NCBI GenBank assembly: GCA_047967505.1 | Contig: CM106541.1 | Source: Dipteris shenzhenensis | Lineage: Eukaryota > Polypodiophyta > Polypodiopsida > Gleicheniales | Length of the DNA stretch: 64,000 nucleotides | Direction: 5' to 3' (one strand) | Shown: positions 22,091 to 34,484 of the stretch, one piece after another | How the letters are laid out: each line of letters starts with the position of its first letter | Numbering within the stretch: position 1 is the first letter of the stretch | Program-made: the position numbers and the translations under genes | Notes under the pieces: model-generated | The model's database searches: none | Seen by the model: the letters and a program-made list of their open reading frames with translations, nothing else | Told to the model about the DNA's origin: nothing

Positions 22091-24479
22091 CCAAATTGAG
22101 GTTGCTAGTTGTAGACATGGTATAAGAAATGTACACAAAGTGTCTTTGAAATCACTATCTGAATCAATTGCAATACACTGACTGTATCAATTGCAATTTG
22201 AACTATTGGTAAAGATAGAACTACAATAGATAATCCAATTTGTTACAAGGCTTGTGGCAAATGATGCTAGGAATAGCTGAGAGGCTTACAAGGCTTGAAA
22301 TGATGTGCACAATGCCAAAAAATAGCCATATAGGCTGTACAATGATGGCATGCGTGTGTGAAATAAAATCATGTGCAATCTACCTACTAAACAATCGGTC
22401 AATGCCTCTGAAAATTCTTACGTCTGCTCACTGAACTGTGTAACATCGGGTTTCAGAAATAGGGACTGACTACGAGTTGAAACTATTTAGGAATTTGGCA
22501 TGGCTTCGATTGGATGCTTTGGAGTTCTCTCCACTATGGATTATCTAATCTACTCTGATCTAGATCTAGACCAACCATCGAGCGATGAAAAGGCAACAAA
22601 TAATTGCTTTTCTTTAAGTGTTGTGGGTAAAATGCATCGATGTAGAGGCTGATGTGCATGCAAGGAGTGGATTTGTCTCACTAAGGCTCAAGTGTGTGAT
22701 AATTGTACCAAAATGTGCGCATGATGTGAGAGCACGTAGAGCACCAAAAACTAAGCGTTTTTCCTTTTTGGAGGGCCCTCAAAGTCTTCCTGGATCAAGA
22801 GATATAGCTTGGTCAAGTTGGAGGGATAAAAAGGATGCTAGTAATGATGTGGTAGTCAGGTGGCCATTGTGGTCACATGTAAGGGTGTGCCTACCAAGGG
22901 GGTGTGCTAGTGGAGCAATGTGATGAGGTGGCAACTGGGTTCACATGCAGTGCACACTATGCTTGCAGAGGGGTAACTGTGCCTGATAGGGAACTGCCAC
23001 GTGGTAGTGTTGAGCTGAGGTGGATAGTCCACATGGCATTGATGACATGGATGATGATGTCAGCTTGCTGACATGGCAGTTGAGCTGATGATGTGATAGG
23101 TTGTTGACTGCTTGCATGGTAGATAAGATCGTGATGATGTGGACCTTGTGGATACGCTGCCACGTGTTAGTTGCAGGGGTGTGATGTGGTAGATAAGATC
23201 TACCACGTGGCCAGCTAAGGATCAAGGAGAAATGCCATGTGTTGATTTGCTAAAATCTTCCTAGATGCCGATAGAATCTCGAAGGATTCTAGTGACGTTC
23301 TTGCTCACGTTGAAGGCATCATGTGGAGATGATCAAGTTGGCTAGTCGTTGCTAGAGCCTTGTGGAAGGAGGCGGTTGAAGCCATCGGTTCTACTAGAGC
23401 TCTGTGGTTGTGAAGACATCTTCATGGAGGCGTGATCTGCCTTGGCTCGCCGTGATCGTGGTGACTAATAGGCACATAATGGTTAAAGATTGGGTTTTGG
23501 GAAGGTTCTACATGAGCTACAAAAGTAAAAATGTGCGACCTTGTTTAAATTTTTAGATGGAAAGGTTTGTGGCCTATGTGGTAACTGATTCATAACGAGA
23601 GTTAGTATTAAATCTCACATAGTTTATATGAAAGGGACACTATTGTCTTCCTAAAGGTCAACCCATTTGGTGGAGAATGGCATGACTATATATTGGATGA
23701 GGGTACTCTGAGCTACGTCAGTGGTTTCGAGTTCTTAGGGAGGGAAAGCTTGGGACATCACATGGTAGCCATGTGGCCATCCGTAAACAAATTTTTAGGA
23801 AAGATATCCCCGTCATGAAAATTCAAGAGAGATTGTACTACCTATTCTTGGAGAGAGAGAGAGGGGGGGGGGAGGGGATATCTTGGCTATCCTACTAGGG
23901 AGTATAAATGATGTGCATGGAGAAGTCGACAGTGTATAGGGGATTCAAGTACGATGGATGATAAAGCCGCTAAATGAAAGAGCAAGAAGACAACTAAGGT
24001 ACTCACAAAAAGCAGAGAAAACCAAGCAAATAGGCAGTTGGCAACCATCATTGAAAGAGATGAATCCTTGATAAATGAACATGGGTAGGCTGACTACTTC
24101 ACCATCACCGATATTGAAAGCCGAGAGGCTAAAGGGAGTGACCAAGAGAGCCAAGGAACCCCAGATCCAACAAATTTTGGTGAGTTTTGGCAAGGAGAAG
24201 GATGCAAATCCTCATCACTCTTGCAAGGAAAACTAGATCGAAGACCAAGTTAAAATGGACAGAGTAAGAGGCATAATAAGAGTGGAGCAAAGAGAGGACT
24301 GAAGAGATAAGAGAAAATAATAACAAAGAGAAGGCCTCATAAATGATAGAAGGGAGGAAAGACAATCTAACAAAAGAGAGGATTACGAAGGTGACAGGGA
24401 TCATAGAGATGCCGGAGTGGATGTCACTCCACTAGGTAGTCCAAACTAAGAATAAGGACCAAGAATACAAATGGAGTTC
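22091..24479. other. non-coding stretch; short internal repeats only
   Basis: 22,900-23,230 is rich in repeated GATGATGTG- and GTGGTAGATAAGATC-type strings, including a local palindrome near 23190 (GTGGTAGAT/GATCTACCAC). A short GA/G-rich run lies at about 23851-23877. No gene recognised. Confidence 0.45.
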
Positions 24480-25780
24480 CAAAACTTCAATGGGATGGAG
24501 GGAGAGAATCCCCAATCCCATTTTCAAGTTTGTTGAAGATAGTGATGATCCTACAAATCACTCGAGGTAGAGTAGTTAATGTATTTTCCCAAAACATTTG
24601 CTAATAAAGCTGTCAAATTGCACGCCCAATACCCCGATGGGCAATTGATTACATGGGAGGACTTGAAGACCGTGTTCCTAAAAAGGTTCCATCACTGATC
24701 CAGTAAGAAAATTTTATTATTGAAGCTTAGCAATATCCACCATCTAAAGGGCAAACGTGTGTATGGTTTTGTAGCTAGGATGAGGATGCTCATGAATTAG
24801 CTCAACAATGCATAAGACAAAATAGCATTGAGCACCAGATTCGATGAGTGACCTAACCCTAGGGCCCAATCTACACAACAGGGACACAACATACCGAATG
24901 AGGACGTATGAAGAATTGCTAAACCATGTGATTGCATTAGAAAAAGGGAACACAGGACCTCAAAGGAAGAAAAAGCTACCCATACAAGAATTGGAGATCG
25001 ATGAAGACAAAGAAGACACAAAGGTGGTAAAAAAGGACACCAAGATAAAAAAGGAGGAGCTAAAGAAGCTCCTTAAAGAGGTGGGCATGTGAGGCAAGCC
25101 ACAAAAGGAGGAGACATGGTGCCACAAATTCAAGATGAATAGCCACACAAAAAATTAGTGTTAGTTGAGCTGATTTTTAAGATTTGCAATCATCTTGGCC
25201 ACAACATCAACAATTGTCAGTACAACAAAAGCAAGCAGGATCTCAAAGTACATCAAGTGGTGCAAGAGACAAAGAAGGCTTATCAAAGGCAAATGAATGA
25301 ATACAAATAATGTGGCATGCTACTTCTATGGTGGGAAGGATGGGCATCGCAAAAGATAATGTCGACTATAAAAGAGTTAGCTCAAGATGCTAGCGAAAGC
25401 ACACAACAATAATGGCCACACATCATAAGCTTGTGTAGTAATCACCAAAGTGGGTGCCAAGGTGGTCACCATATCACAAGGTCCATCCAAGATTAAACAA
25501 CCAAAAACAAGACAACCAGAGTCTAGATGGAGGGAAGAAAGGAAGATGGTGGTGGCAACCATTAATCAAGAGCTGAAGGAAAAAGAACCACTCATTGAGG
25601 TAGTAGCAAATTCATATTGACAATTAGAGGAGCAACCAAAAGGTGAATGATCAGTGGAGGGCATCGAACCATCAAAAGAAGAAAAAGGAGATAGCCACCT
25701 AGTGGAGCAAACAAAGATCGGAGATCATTTGCACCTATTGAAGGCTTTGCAATCTTCTTCCACCTCTTCCTGCAGATGAA
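24480..25780 (+). pseudogene. Ty3/gypsy gag remnant
   Basis: The + strand at about 24580-24700 reads FANKAVKLHAQYPDGQ and then ITWEDLKTVFLKRFHH, the typical capsid-like core of plant gypsy gag, followed by KKILLLKLSNIHHLKGKRVY. A decayed zinc knuckle (CYFYGGKDGHRKR then a stop and C) lies at about 25318-25362. Basic, Lys/Glu-rich sequence joins the two, as in gag. Several stops interrupt the frame. No pol follows. Confidence 0.72.
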
Positions 25781-25989
25781 TAAGTGATTCGTTGTAGTTG
25801 TAAATTTTTTGATCAAGAAGGCGTTTGGCTTGCTCACAAGATAAGCTGAGATATTAGTAATTCAAAAATTCTTCTTCCTCCTCTTCCTGTAGATGAATAG
25901 GTGATTCATTGTAGTTGTAAATTTGATGATCAAGAAGGCATTTGGCTTGCTCACACAAGATAAGCTGAGATATTAGTAATTCAAAAATT
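25754..25989. repeat. about 118-bp tandem duplication
   Basis: Two adjacent copies start near 25754 and 25871. Both contain AGATGAATA(A/G)GTGATTC and end with GAGATATTAGTAATTCAAAA. They differ by a few substitutions and small indels. Confidence 0.93.
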
Positions 25990-27199
25990 ACTTTTGCATA
26001 AGTGACAAATTTTTGTTAAACCAAGGTGAGAAAGAATCAAGAGCATTGACTGTCTCATTTTGAAACTGATAGCCATTTTTGGCTATCCATATAGACCATA
26101 GTGCATGTGCTCTCAAATAAGTGATGAGGAGTGGGGCATTTTGTAGGAGTCCCCTCATAAGATTGCTTTCTAGTTAACAGGCTCTCCAACCTACATTTGC
26201 ACATACTTCCACACTTTCCTGGCATCTGGGCACGAGATGGAAGACATCTTTTTGCTTTTAGGGCATTTTTTGCAAACACCTATACGTTTCCCTATCCTCA
26301 CTTCTACAGTTGGTCCAAACTACTTTGTGGAGGATTACCAAAAAGCAAGCAAGGAAAAGTGAGCGAGCCCAATTAAGTGAGTGCGATTAAACAACAGGCA
26401 AGCAAGCAGCCCTTCATCCACTATATGATTAATCAAATTTCATTAGAGAGAGGCCCAAAATGAAATTGATTCCCTCCTTCCTCCTCATGCTATTACATTA
26501 GAATCATTATGGAGAGACATTCAATAGTATATAAAATATATGATTCACAAAAACAAAGACTACTCAGAGGGCACATTGTTCGAATTGCGCATCTCCTTCC
26601 TTCTCATATATTTACATTACAATAAATTTGGCAAACAAACATATAGTGGTATTGAATACAAGATTTGAAAAAGAACTAACATTGCACACAAGTTTTACAT
26701 TACATATCATGCCTGCCATGCTTATATGATTACATATTCCATACATGCATCATGAAGACAAATATCAGGCTACACATCTCCTCCCCATACTTGGTATCTT
26801 CCTCCATACACCCATCAGAGTAGCCTACACATCACATTGAATACCTTTCTCTCCTTACTTTCACACTAAAATCCTTATGGAGAGACAACAACATAGGAGC
26901 AAGTAGAATATATGATTCAAAATAGCCAAAATGTGCTCATATTCTACATGTACATATCATGCCTTCCATGTTTGCAGAAGTACATCTTCCAAACATCTAA
27001 TCCAAAAAATGAAAAGCATGTAGAGCAAAAAAGCACATTACATCTATTGCATCTTCTGTTATTCACATTAAAGGCTGACATATCTTGCCTCCAATGCATG
27101 CAGAAGTATATCCTTGCTTCCATTACAAAAACATAGGAGGATCCCTACCTCTATAATCTGCATGTTCAGCAAAGAACAACAAAATATCTTTCACATCAT
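25990..27199. other. stretch with no assigned gene
   Basis: AT-rich. It lies immediately downstream (in gene orientation) of the MULE-like pseudogene and may hold its 3' flank. Confidence 0.4.
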
Positions 27200-30100
27200 C
27201 TAGTCTATGGAAGATGGATTTCTTTTTCCAGCCAGTGCTTGAAACAACTCAACCCTAGTCAAGGCTGCTTGATGCATAAACTGATGCAATGTATCACTCA
27301 ATCCCAGCACTACAATGAACACAAAGTATATGTGCTTGCAAGGCATATAAGGAGTTTTACTTGTCTCCCTTTGAGTGAAATCAAGACATGTACAACGTGG
27401 GATTCTGAAATTGAGACACAGCATGTTAGCCCCTTGGAAATTGAACCTGATGTACGAATGTGGAAAAGATGCACCTCATTTGGAATAATAGTGCTCTCTC
27501 TTACAACCTCCCCATTCTCTGTAACTGCCTTGCTTATCCTTTCTTTGAATTCTTTATTCAACTTAGTTCTCCATGACACAAGCTTTCCATCACGACAAGA
27601 TGGGCGCACATGGCTTGGCGTATGGATTATTTGCATACGAGATGGGAAGCTCATGACACCAATAGCATCATCGGTCTCAAATACAAACCTTGCCCTTACC
27701 AAGCTCTCCCTCTAATCCACAGTAATTGATGTCCCACATGCAACCTTCCACACACCTGAAGAGTTTCCAGGAACACCCTGAATGGAATTATCCACGTTCC
27801 ATGTATGGGTCACAGTACTATTGCAAAGCTAAACAAATTGTTCTGTCAATCCATTGGAATGTTGCCTTCTTCCCTAAAAGCAAGGCGATGGCACACCATT
27901 GCTTGCACTTCTACCAAGGGCATTGATCATTGCCCCACACCATCTCCAACTTTCTGTCAAGTAAGCAAAGCAAGTCACAACACTATGTGCTTCAATTGGC
28001 ATCATGAATGTTTGTTTGCCTCTCTACAAACCACTTGGTATGCATGGGAAATTCCCATGTCTGATGCAATCCAGAGGAGTAGTGAGGAGTTGCAGTCTCA
28101 CACCCTTAGATGGAGGAGGGCTCTTCAGGATTGCAAGCGTGCACTACGGAGAACCTCACCTCCATAGAGAGGCTCAGGGAGTAGGAACCAAGATCCCAGT
28201 GGCTTAGTGAAATATTTGAGAGTCACACCTTGAGCTTAAGGGCATGGAGGTTTGGCAGGCTGAGTGCATGGACCATGGTTGAACATGTAGAACTCCTCTT
28301 TCTTCTCATACTTATCGATTCTATCATCGGTCTATCCATCTCTGGAGAGTGTAACCCAGCCTCTTCAATCACAATGTGTGACAAATCAACAAGCTATTTC
28401 TGTCTCCTTTACTAGATCCACCACCATCAAGTATTCTTTGTCATAGAACATCCAAATTCGGACCTGTACCCAAGCGTTTTCCATTCAAAAAGACATTATA
28501 GTGAGCACTCTGAAGAACACTCATTGCAAGATCTGCAGCACAAGCTTCATACAATGTTATGTGTCTTGCATACCCATGCGCTACTCTCATGCTAGAGTGT
28601 TGTCTCTGAAAGATTTACTATAGCAACAAACCCAAAATTTTTCTCTTGCTACAAAAACATTCCCCCCCATTGGTTGACTCTAACATCCCACCAAGGCAAC
28701 CAAGTGTGGAGTACTAGCAACTCACCCTCTTTCACATGCAATGGAGACCAACACAAGGATAATGTTCTCTTGCATTGGTCTACAGAAGTAGCTGTCGTTG
28801 CCTCCCTCCATTTCCTACATAGAGCCTTATGCTCCTCTTGAAATTGTGGCTTAATGCACCTTTTGGTATGCTCAACCATGCTCATCTCCCAGTGAAAACC
28901 ACAAGTCCTTTCTTTACCTCCATTACTTTTTTTAGGCCCACCATTGTAAACTATACGCATAGCAAGCCAATTTGCTCCTGCTCCATCTGCCATGAATCCT
29001 CGGTGGTTCAAAACCATTCTTCTCCATCTGACTATTCAAAAGCTTCCAGAATTGCACTTGTGCATGGGTATCTTCCACCTTGAATTCACATATAGCTATT
29101 GTTAAGAGTTCCCTTATGTAAGGGTCATACACATGAGCACCCATAGTTGACCATCCTTTTACTCGATGGATGTGGTCAAAATGCACCCATTGTGATCCAA
29201 GGCTACCTCCTAGCCGCATTCGATTCACCAAATCAACCCCTGATCTTGGACCAATGGTCGACATTTTGAAAGTATGTGGTTGTTGTTCATCTTGCAACTG
29301 CCCAGGAAACAAGGTACTTTGCACATATGGATATCTGCATCTCTTTTTCAAACCCAATATTGAATCCATTCCACCATCTCCTCCTCTAGCATCTCATCTT
29401 GCACCTTGCATTATTCTCTGAAGCCTTCTCCTTTGTGTCATTAGTGTGATTGTATCCAAAACCTCTTTAAATTGTTGGTAATCTAGAGGTTCCATAGCAA
29501 CCCCCTCCTTTGCAAGCAACATATCCATCATAAGGTCTTGTGTAATTGAGACCTCGATGTTTTTGCAAGATGAATTTGTATTTAGCCTAGCACTCATTGA
29601 AACAAGATCATCCACTTGCAATTCCTTTGCACGACTTTTTCCTTTCTCAACAGGATGGTCATGGAACCCAACATGCACGACACATCTTGCCATCTTCGCT
29701 CTTTCATGAGGCAAGCAATAATATATGATAGCACTGCATTGATAAACACACTCTGGGATTTCCAAACAATGCTTGCAGACAATTGATCCCAAGGTTGGAT
29801 CAATTGGACCAAGCATAGGTGGCTTCCTAAGCTTTCCCTTCCATTGTGTATCATTCGAAACTCCCATTCATTCAAGGTAAGGACAATGAATGTTACATCA
29901 TCTCAATTATCCAAAACATCTACTCATCCTTACAATTCCATTGAAAAAGTCTTATGAACATGTTGAATATTTTGTCCATACATGGCCATCGGCATTTTGT
30001 TCCATTCTAGACATTGGAGATCCATCAAGCAAAGGGGGGAGTTCAAAGACAACATACCCATCATAAGTTTTAGGCAGTTCAGTAACCTTCTCAACCCCAA

Positions 30101-30464
30101 CTGCAGAAGTTAATGCAACATGCAAAGAACTATTCAAAGGCATCTTCTCTATAAGTGAAATAACACTTTTCACTTCAGCATTTTAAAAGTCACTATGAGA
30201 ATCTTTCCTTCTTATCACCTCAACTATAAAGGTTGAATGTTGTTTTCCATTGATCTTGAACCCTTTTTGACCGTCCTCCAAGTCCACCAAGGGAAGCACT
30301 ATGGCAATGTCATCCACTCCAATTTCTTGATGCAGACTAATCTCCTCATCCACAAGGTGAAAGTGTTCCTTGAGATCTGCTAGGTAAACTTCCAATAAAG
30401 GAGTGTCGTAACGAATGGACAATGTTTCTGCTTCTCCAAAGCAAATGAACATAGATGCAGGCAT
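27200..30464 (-). pseudogene. MULE-like DDE transposase relic with SWIM zinc finger
   Basis: One minus-strand frame runs from 30464 to about 28932, broken by at least six nonsense codons. In order it shows an N-terminal region (30464-29950), a Cys/His knuckle region around 29920-29880 (CNIHCPYL context), a conserved block with HVGFHDHPVEKGKSR (about 29670-29630), and a DDE-type core with WVHFDHIHRVKGWSTMGAHV (about 29200). A frameshift near 29000 leads to GFMADGAGANWLAMRIVY and CGFHWEMSMVEHTK, ending WWDVRVNQWGG. Further down, a SWIM finger is seen at 27394-27332 (CTCLDF ... PYMPCKH). Knuckle, DDE core and SWIM finger in this order is the MULE/FAR1-type layout. It is dead. Terminal inverted repeats were not found. 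Confidence 0.8.
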
Positions 30465-32026
30465 GTTTTAGATGCACAAATGAACACTGAAGGATTGGCG
30501 CCACCCACTACGAGAACAATTTCATCAATTTGCAAGCATGAAAGAACACAGAGCTATAGAATAGCTAGCGGCCCTTCATTTACAAAAGAAGATGTAGCCA
30601 ATAGAAGAGTGTGATAAAAAATGACATTGCCAGAGAGAAGGTGGCATCAGAAGAGCAAATGGAAGCACAAGAGATGGCAATACAAGAAAAGAGGTTGATA
30701 GAAGAGGACACAGTAGCGAATCTCGTTTCCCTTCTATGAATTTTGGTTTCACGTTCTTTCCTTCTATGAATCTTGTTTTCTCCGAAAGTAGGCCGTTAAG
30801 CTTCTCATCCAAATTTCCGAATTGCCATAGACTCGGTTGCTCGCAGTTTCACAAGCTATGCCAAATACTAGAATCAGAGAATCTGCTATAGAATTCCATC
30901 TGCATCTAAGCATTGAATGAATCCTTTAGAAAGCACAATATGTGGTGTTTGTTAGAACCTAGCAAGCATTACTCCACAATCAGCAAGCCACACAGTTCAA
31001 CCTTCTTTATGGCTAATAGTAAACTCGAGAAGATAGGCATTTTATACCTGCAAGAGTTCCTTAATATTCGACCAATCTCCATGGTAGAGTCTACAAATAG
31101 CTATGCCGACACATGCCCTCTAGAAAATGCCTTAGATTTCCTCCATGTATCCAAATTCACTTTTATCCAAGCATTACTCTAAAGATCCTTCACTGTGTGT
31201 AGATGCATAAAGCATAAAACCTGAGTTTTATGTGATAGCGAACATTATTAAATCAGAAGCTATAACATAGAACTTTCAAAATATCATACTGAAAAACAAC
31301 ATAATCTCAATCAACCCAATTTTCTCTTTAAGAGAAACATCCATGTATGCCAAAGTAAAATACAAAAGATTCTGCCATCCTAATTGGCTCTCGATCGTCG
31401 TCATGATTACAGCTTGCATTTCAACAAGATGAGCATAAAAAAGCCCTTGTCAACCAAGTAGAGCCCAAACTTCAGCTTCTCAACTAGTTAACGTTCTAGA
31501 GGCGTACTTCCAAAATTCAACATGCTCCCTCCATCTCACAGGCTCCCTCTGAATGCTCTAAACATCCTAATGCTCTGAATAGCCTAACGCTCCCTGCTCA
31601 TTGATCGGCCCTCTCCTCGTTGCATGCCCCCTCCATCATAGGCTCCCTCTAAATGCTTTGAACAACCTAACACTCCCCGCTCATTGGAAAATGATGGTTC
31701 TTAGAACTCTCTATCCACCTCTTCACTGTAGCCTCGAAGGTCTTTGCTCCTCCTCTCTGCTCCTTTTACTTCTTCACCTCCTCCTCTCTACTCTCCTAAC
31801 TTCTTCACCTTGTACCCTCCTTCTCCAAGATCATTCTATCTCCTCCAGTGGGCTCAGCACTTACTCCTCTCATCCTCCTCCTCCGAGATCATTTTGCAAA
31901 AGATTTTGCTTCCTCAAGAGAGCTCAAAGACATCCCCACCTATAGAGTTTAGTAAAAGCTAAACGTAAGTTAAACTTCCATTCCTGAAATATCTCTTGTC
32001 TCGATAGCTACACACATCCTTTTTTT
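30465..32026. other. stretch with no assigned gene
   Basis: 31,500-31,960 is unusually rich in CT and CTCC (low-complexity Ser/Leu open frames). Nothing with a recognised domain. Confidence 0.45.
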
Positions 32027-32088
32027 ATCTATTTTCCAGGAGAAAGGGCAGCACATTGATGCACTGCCCTTTCTCATGGAAAGTAGAT
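32027..32088. repeat. foldback hairpin 1 of the shared-core array
   Basis: Arms around TATTTTCCAGGAGAAA pair with TTTCTCATGGAAAGTA. The central 24-bp core (32046-32069) starts GGGCAGCACATTGATG and is itself nearly palindromic. Confidence 0.9.
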
Positions 32089-32107
32089 CAAAATCATTGG
32101 GTCCTCT

Positions 32108-32173
32108 TTGATCTATTTTCCATGAGAAAGGGCAGTGCATTGATGTGCTGCCCTTTTTCATGGAAAGTAGATC
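32108..32173. repeat. foldback hairpin 2 of the shared-core array
   Basis: Arms TTGATCTATTTTCCATGAGA and their complement enclose core 32130-32153 (GGGCAGTGCATTGATG...). It is clearly a duplicate of hairpin 1. Confidence 0.92.
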
Positions 32174-32401
32174 AAAATCATGTCAAAGGAGGTATACTAA
32201 AAAGCATTGGTGGTATACTAAAAACTTAAAAAACTTTTGTCATTTTTTGTTTATGCACCTCAAATTGATTTCAAAATTGTGAATCCTTCTTCTCCTCACA
32301 TCCTCATCCTCTAATTTTTCAATCTTCCAAGACCTCTCCACTGAGTCCTTAAGCATTTGGAAGAGCCATGGTGTTAAGCATTTGTAGGAGCATTTTGGAT
32401 A

Positions 32402-32460
32402 CCCTTTCCACCATTGAAATGGACAGCGTGTTGATGCATTGTCCATTTCAATGGAAAGGG
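32402..32460. repeat. foldback hairpin 3 of the shared-core array
   Basis: Arms CCCTTTCCACCATTGAAAT and ATTTCAATGGAAAGGG enclose core 32421-32444 (GGACAGCGTGTTGATG...). The arm sequence is unrelated to hairpins 1 and 2, while the core is homologous. Confidence 0.9.
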
Positions 32461-32527
32461 CATCTATAATCCTCCAATGTATCTTTCATGTACACCTTCA
32501 TATCTGAGTAAAGAAGAAGCAAATGTT

Positions 32528-32591
32528 GATGCTTGTGACACCAAAATGGGCAGCACGTCAATGCGCTACCCATTTTGGTATCCCAAGCATC
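32528..32591. repeat. foldback hairpin 4 of the shared-core array
   Basis: Arms GATGCTTGTGACACCAAAAT and its near complement enclose core 32548-32571 (GGGCAGCACGTCAATG...). Confidence 0.9.
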
Positions 32592-32648
32592 GAAATTGGC
32601 CTCTTTTAGGCTTCATAATAGGCTTTCAATGGGGTGGCATTTAGATGC

Positions 32649-32706
32649 CTTTTGCTTCAAAATGGACAGTGCGTCAATGCATTGCCTTTTTTGGTCGAAA
32701 GAGCTT
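32649..32706. repeat. foldback hairpin 5 of the shared-core array (decayed)
   Basis: The core at 32664-32687 (GGACAGTGCGTCAATG...) is clear. The arms (GCTTCAAAAT...TTTTTTGGTCGAAAGAGC) pair only partly. Confidence 0.7.
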
Positions 32707-33984
32707 CACAGTTTAGGACATTGACATGCTCCCACACTTGCAATAGTTGGCCTACAATAAGATTGGTTGTTGGGATCAAGAATGCTCCCACACTTGACCT
32801 GCATGGTGACTTGAAAATAAAGTTAGTTTCCAAATCCCAGAGCTACTCTGTCAAGCCATCTCATAGTTGCATTCAACGTATACATTTTTAGATTTTTATT
32901 AAATATGAATGCTCTTTGGATATAAGATCTCAAGAGGAATAGTGACGTAGATATAAGATCGACATAAATGTCATCTATGTAGCTTTCAAGTCTTGACCAC
33001 AAGGATGATTTTGCCAACACATTGTATGCTTTTGCTTTTAATCTACATTCTTGAATCATGCCTCAAGTTAAAGGAGGAACTCATTGATTGAGGAAAGTTG
33101 TTGATGGAAGGGGGTGAGAGTTTGTGGAATATTGGGAGAAATCCCCCAAAAGATCACCACATGTACATGTATTACACAATACATGTATATAAATAGACAT
33201 GCTTAAGTATTCATAGAAATGTCTATATATCAATATATATAGACATATATGTGTGTGATACATTTATTTGTACATTTATTTGTGTCCATATGTCATGTAT
33301 GAAAATGTCAAGATGTATATATGGAAGTCTATTGTAAATGTAAACATATGCATGGAAGATGCAATCTCTTCCATTAGCAAATGAGTGCTATATGGGATTG
33401 AGAGTTTGAGGGGTTTTGTATGTATATGCATATATAAATTCATACATAGATAAGTTTATACATGCATACGTAAAACTATTTACATGTGTTTTTTTATTTG
33501 TACATCGAAAAGGATATGCATACATATGTGAGAATAGATGTGTATAAAGATAAATAAAGACATGTGTATAAAGATAAATAAATATGTTTAGATATTCCTT
33601 TATACACATCTATGTATAGGAGTTTGAATCTTAGCTCTATGTATCAATAATAGTATAGGAGTTTGACTGCTAGCTCTATTTATCTATAATAGTATAGGAG
33701 TTTTTGACTGTTGGAGATAAACTAGACCCTAAATGCATGTGTTCAAAATGATAGTGTAAACATGTCTCTGGATAGTGTTTATAAAATTTAACAGTTGTGC
33801 TCACATTGAACTCTTGATATTCATAGAATGTTTTGGAGAAGAATAGCATGTGCCATGAACAATATATTTTTTCTATAGTTTGCTATGCTATATTTGCTCT
33901 TGGATTAGATTTTCATTGTCTTGCAATCTCATTTCATATGTGACCAGTGTATGAAAAGGTGTTATTTTTGTATTTCATTTCAGA
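32707..33984. other. AT-rich stretch upstream of the ParB-like reading frame
   Basis: It contains TATA/ATG-rich low-complexity sequence (33,180-33,620). The first ATG of the next gene follows a pyrimidine-rich stretch ending TTTCATTTCAG at about 33983, which also fits a 3' splice site, so an upstream exon is possible. Confidence 0.4.
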
Positions 33985-34484
33985 ATGACCGAAAGAAAAG
34001 GTAAAGAGCCTCAAGAGACTCTACCTCCAAAGTCAGCAAGAGGAAAGAAAATAGTTCCCCCTGCCCAATCATCAATAGGTGGGACAGAAGAACCAGAGAG
34101 TGCAGCACGTTTCGAGCCTAATACATCCTCTGCTCCAAGAGATGAAGGACCAAGATTGGAGGAGGTTGAGTTGGATGACACTGAAGTGCAAGTGGAAGGA
34201 GGAGGTGATGTGATTGGAAAATGCAGGATGCTTGATTCAGATCATTGTCCTTGCATTCCATTATGTAGGTTGATCCCCTATGCACGAGTACGAGGACTGT
34301 GTGATGATGTGTCTTCATTGAAAAGTGCATTCCAATTGAAGGGCTACCTTCCAGGGAAAGGATCTTTCATAGTGTTCGTTTGCAAAAGTGATGGAGAGGA
34401 GGTAGTAGTGACAGATGATATGATCAAGAGGTGGTCTCCCACTTGGAGAGAGGTTGATAAAGAGTTTGAGAATGACTTGTTGTC
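33985..34484 (+). pseudogene. ParB-like N-terminal domain (5' part of a decayed ParB/methyltransferase-like gene)
   Basis: A charged, Pro/Glu-rich leader (residues 1-85) is followed by CIPLCRLIPYARVRGLCDD, SSLKSAFQLKGYLPGKGSF and VVVTDDMIKRWSPTW (about residues 88-155). The pattern I-P-L-x2-L-I-P...R...L-K-S-x4-G-Y-x-P resembles the start of ParB/sulfiredoxin-like domains (positional core, then substitutable G-x-H-R-like motif). The expected catalytic-region motif downstream is missing because the open frame passes at about 34485 into gypsy RNase H sequence. The family assignment is inference from motif shape. What is certain is that this N-terminal segment is not part of the retroelement. 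Confidence 0.5.

Noticed and set aside
31601-31962. Ser/Leu-rich + strand frames
   Set aside because: Low-complexity CT-rich sequence without domain or conserved start context.
32027-32706. CRISPR-like array
   Set aside because: Spacing is irregular, the repeats are hairpins with changing arms, and the context is a plant nuclear genome without cas genes.
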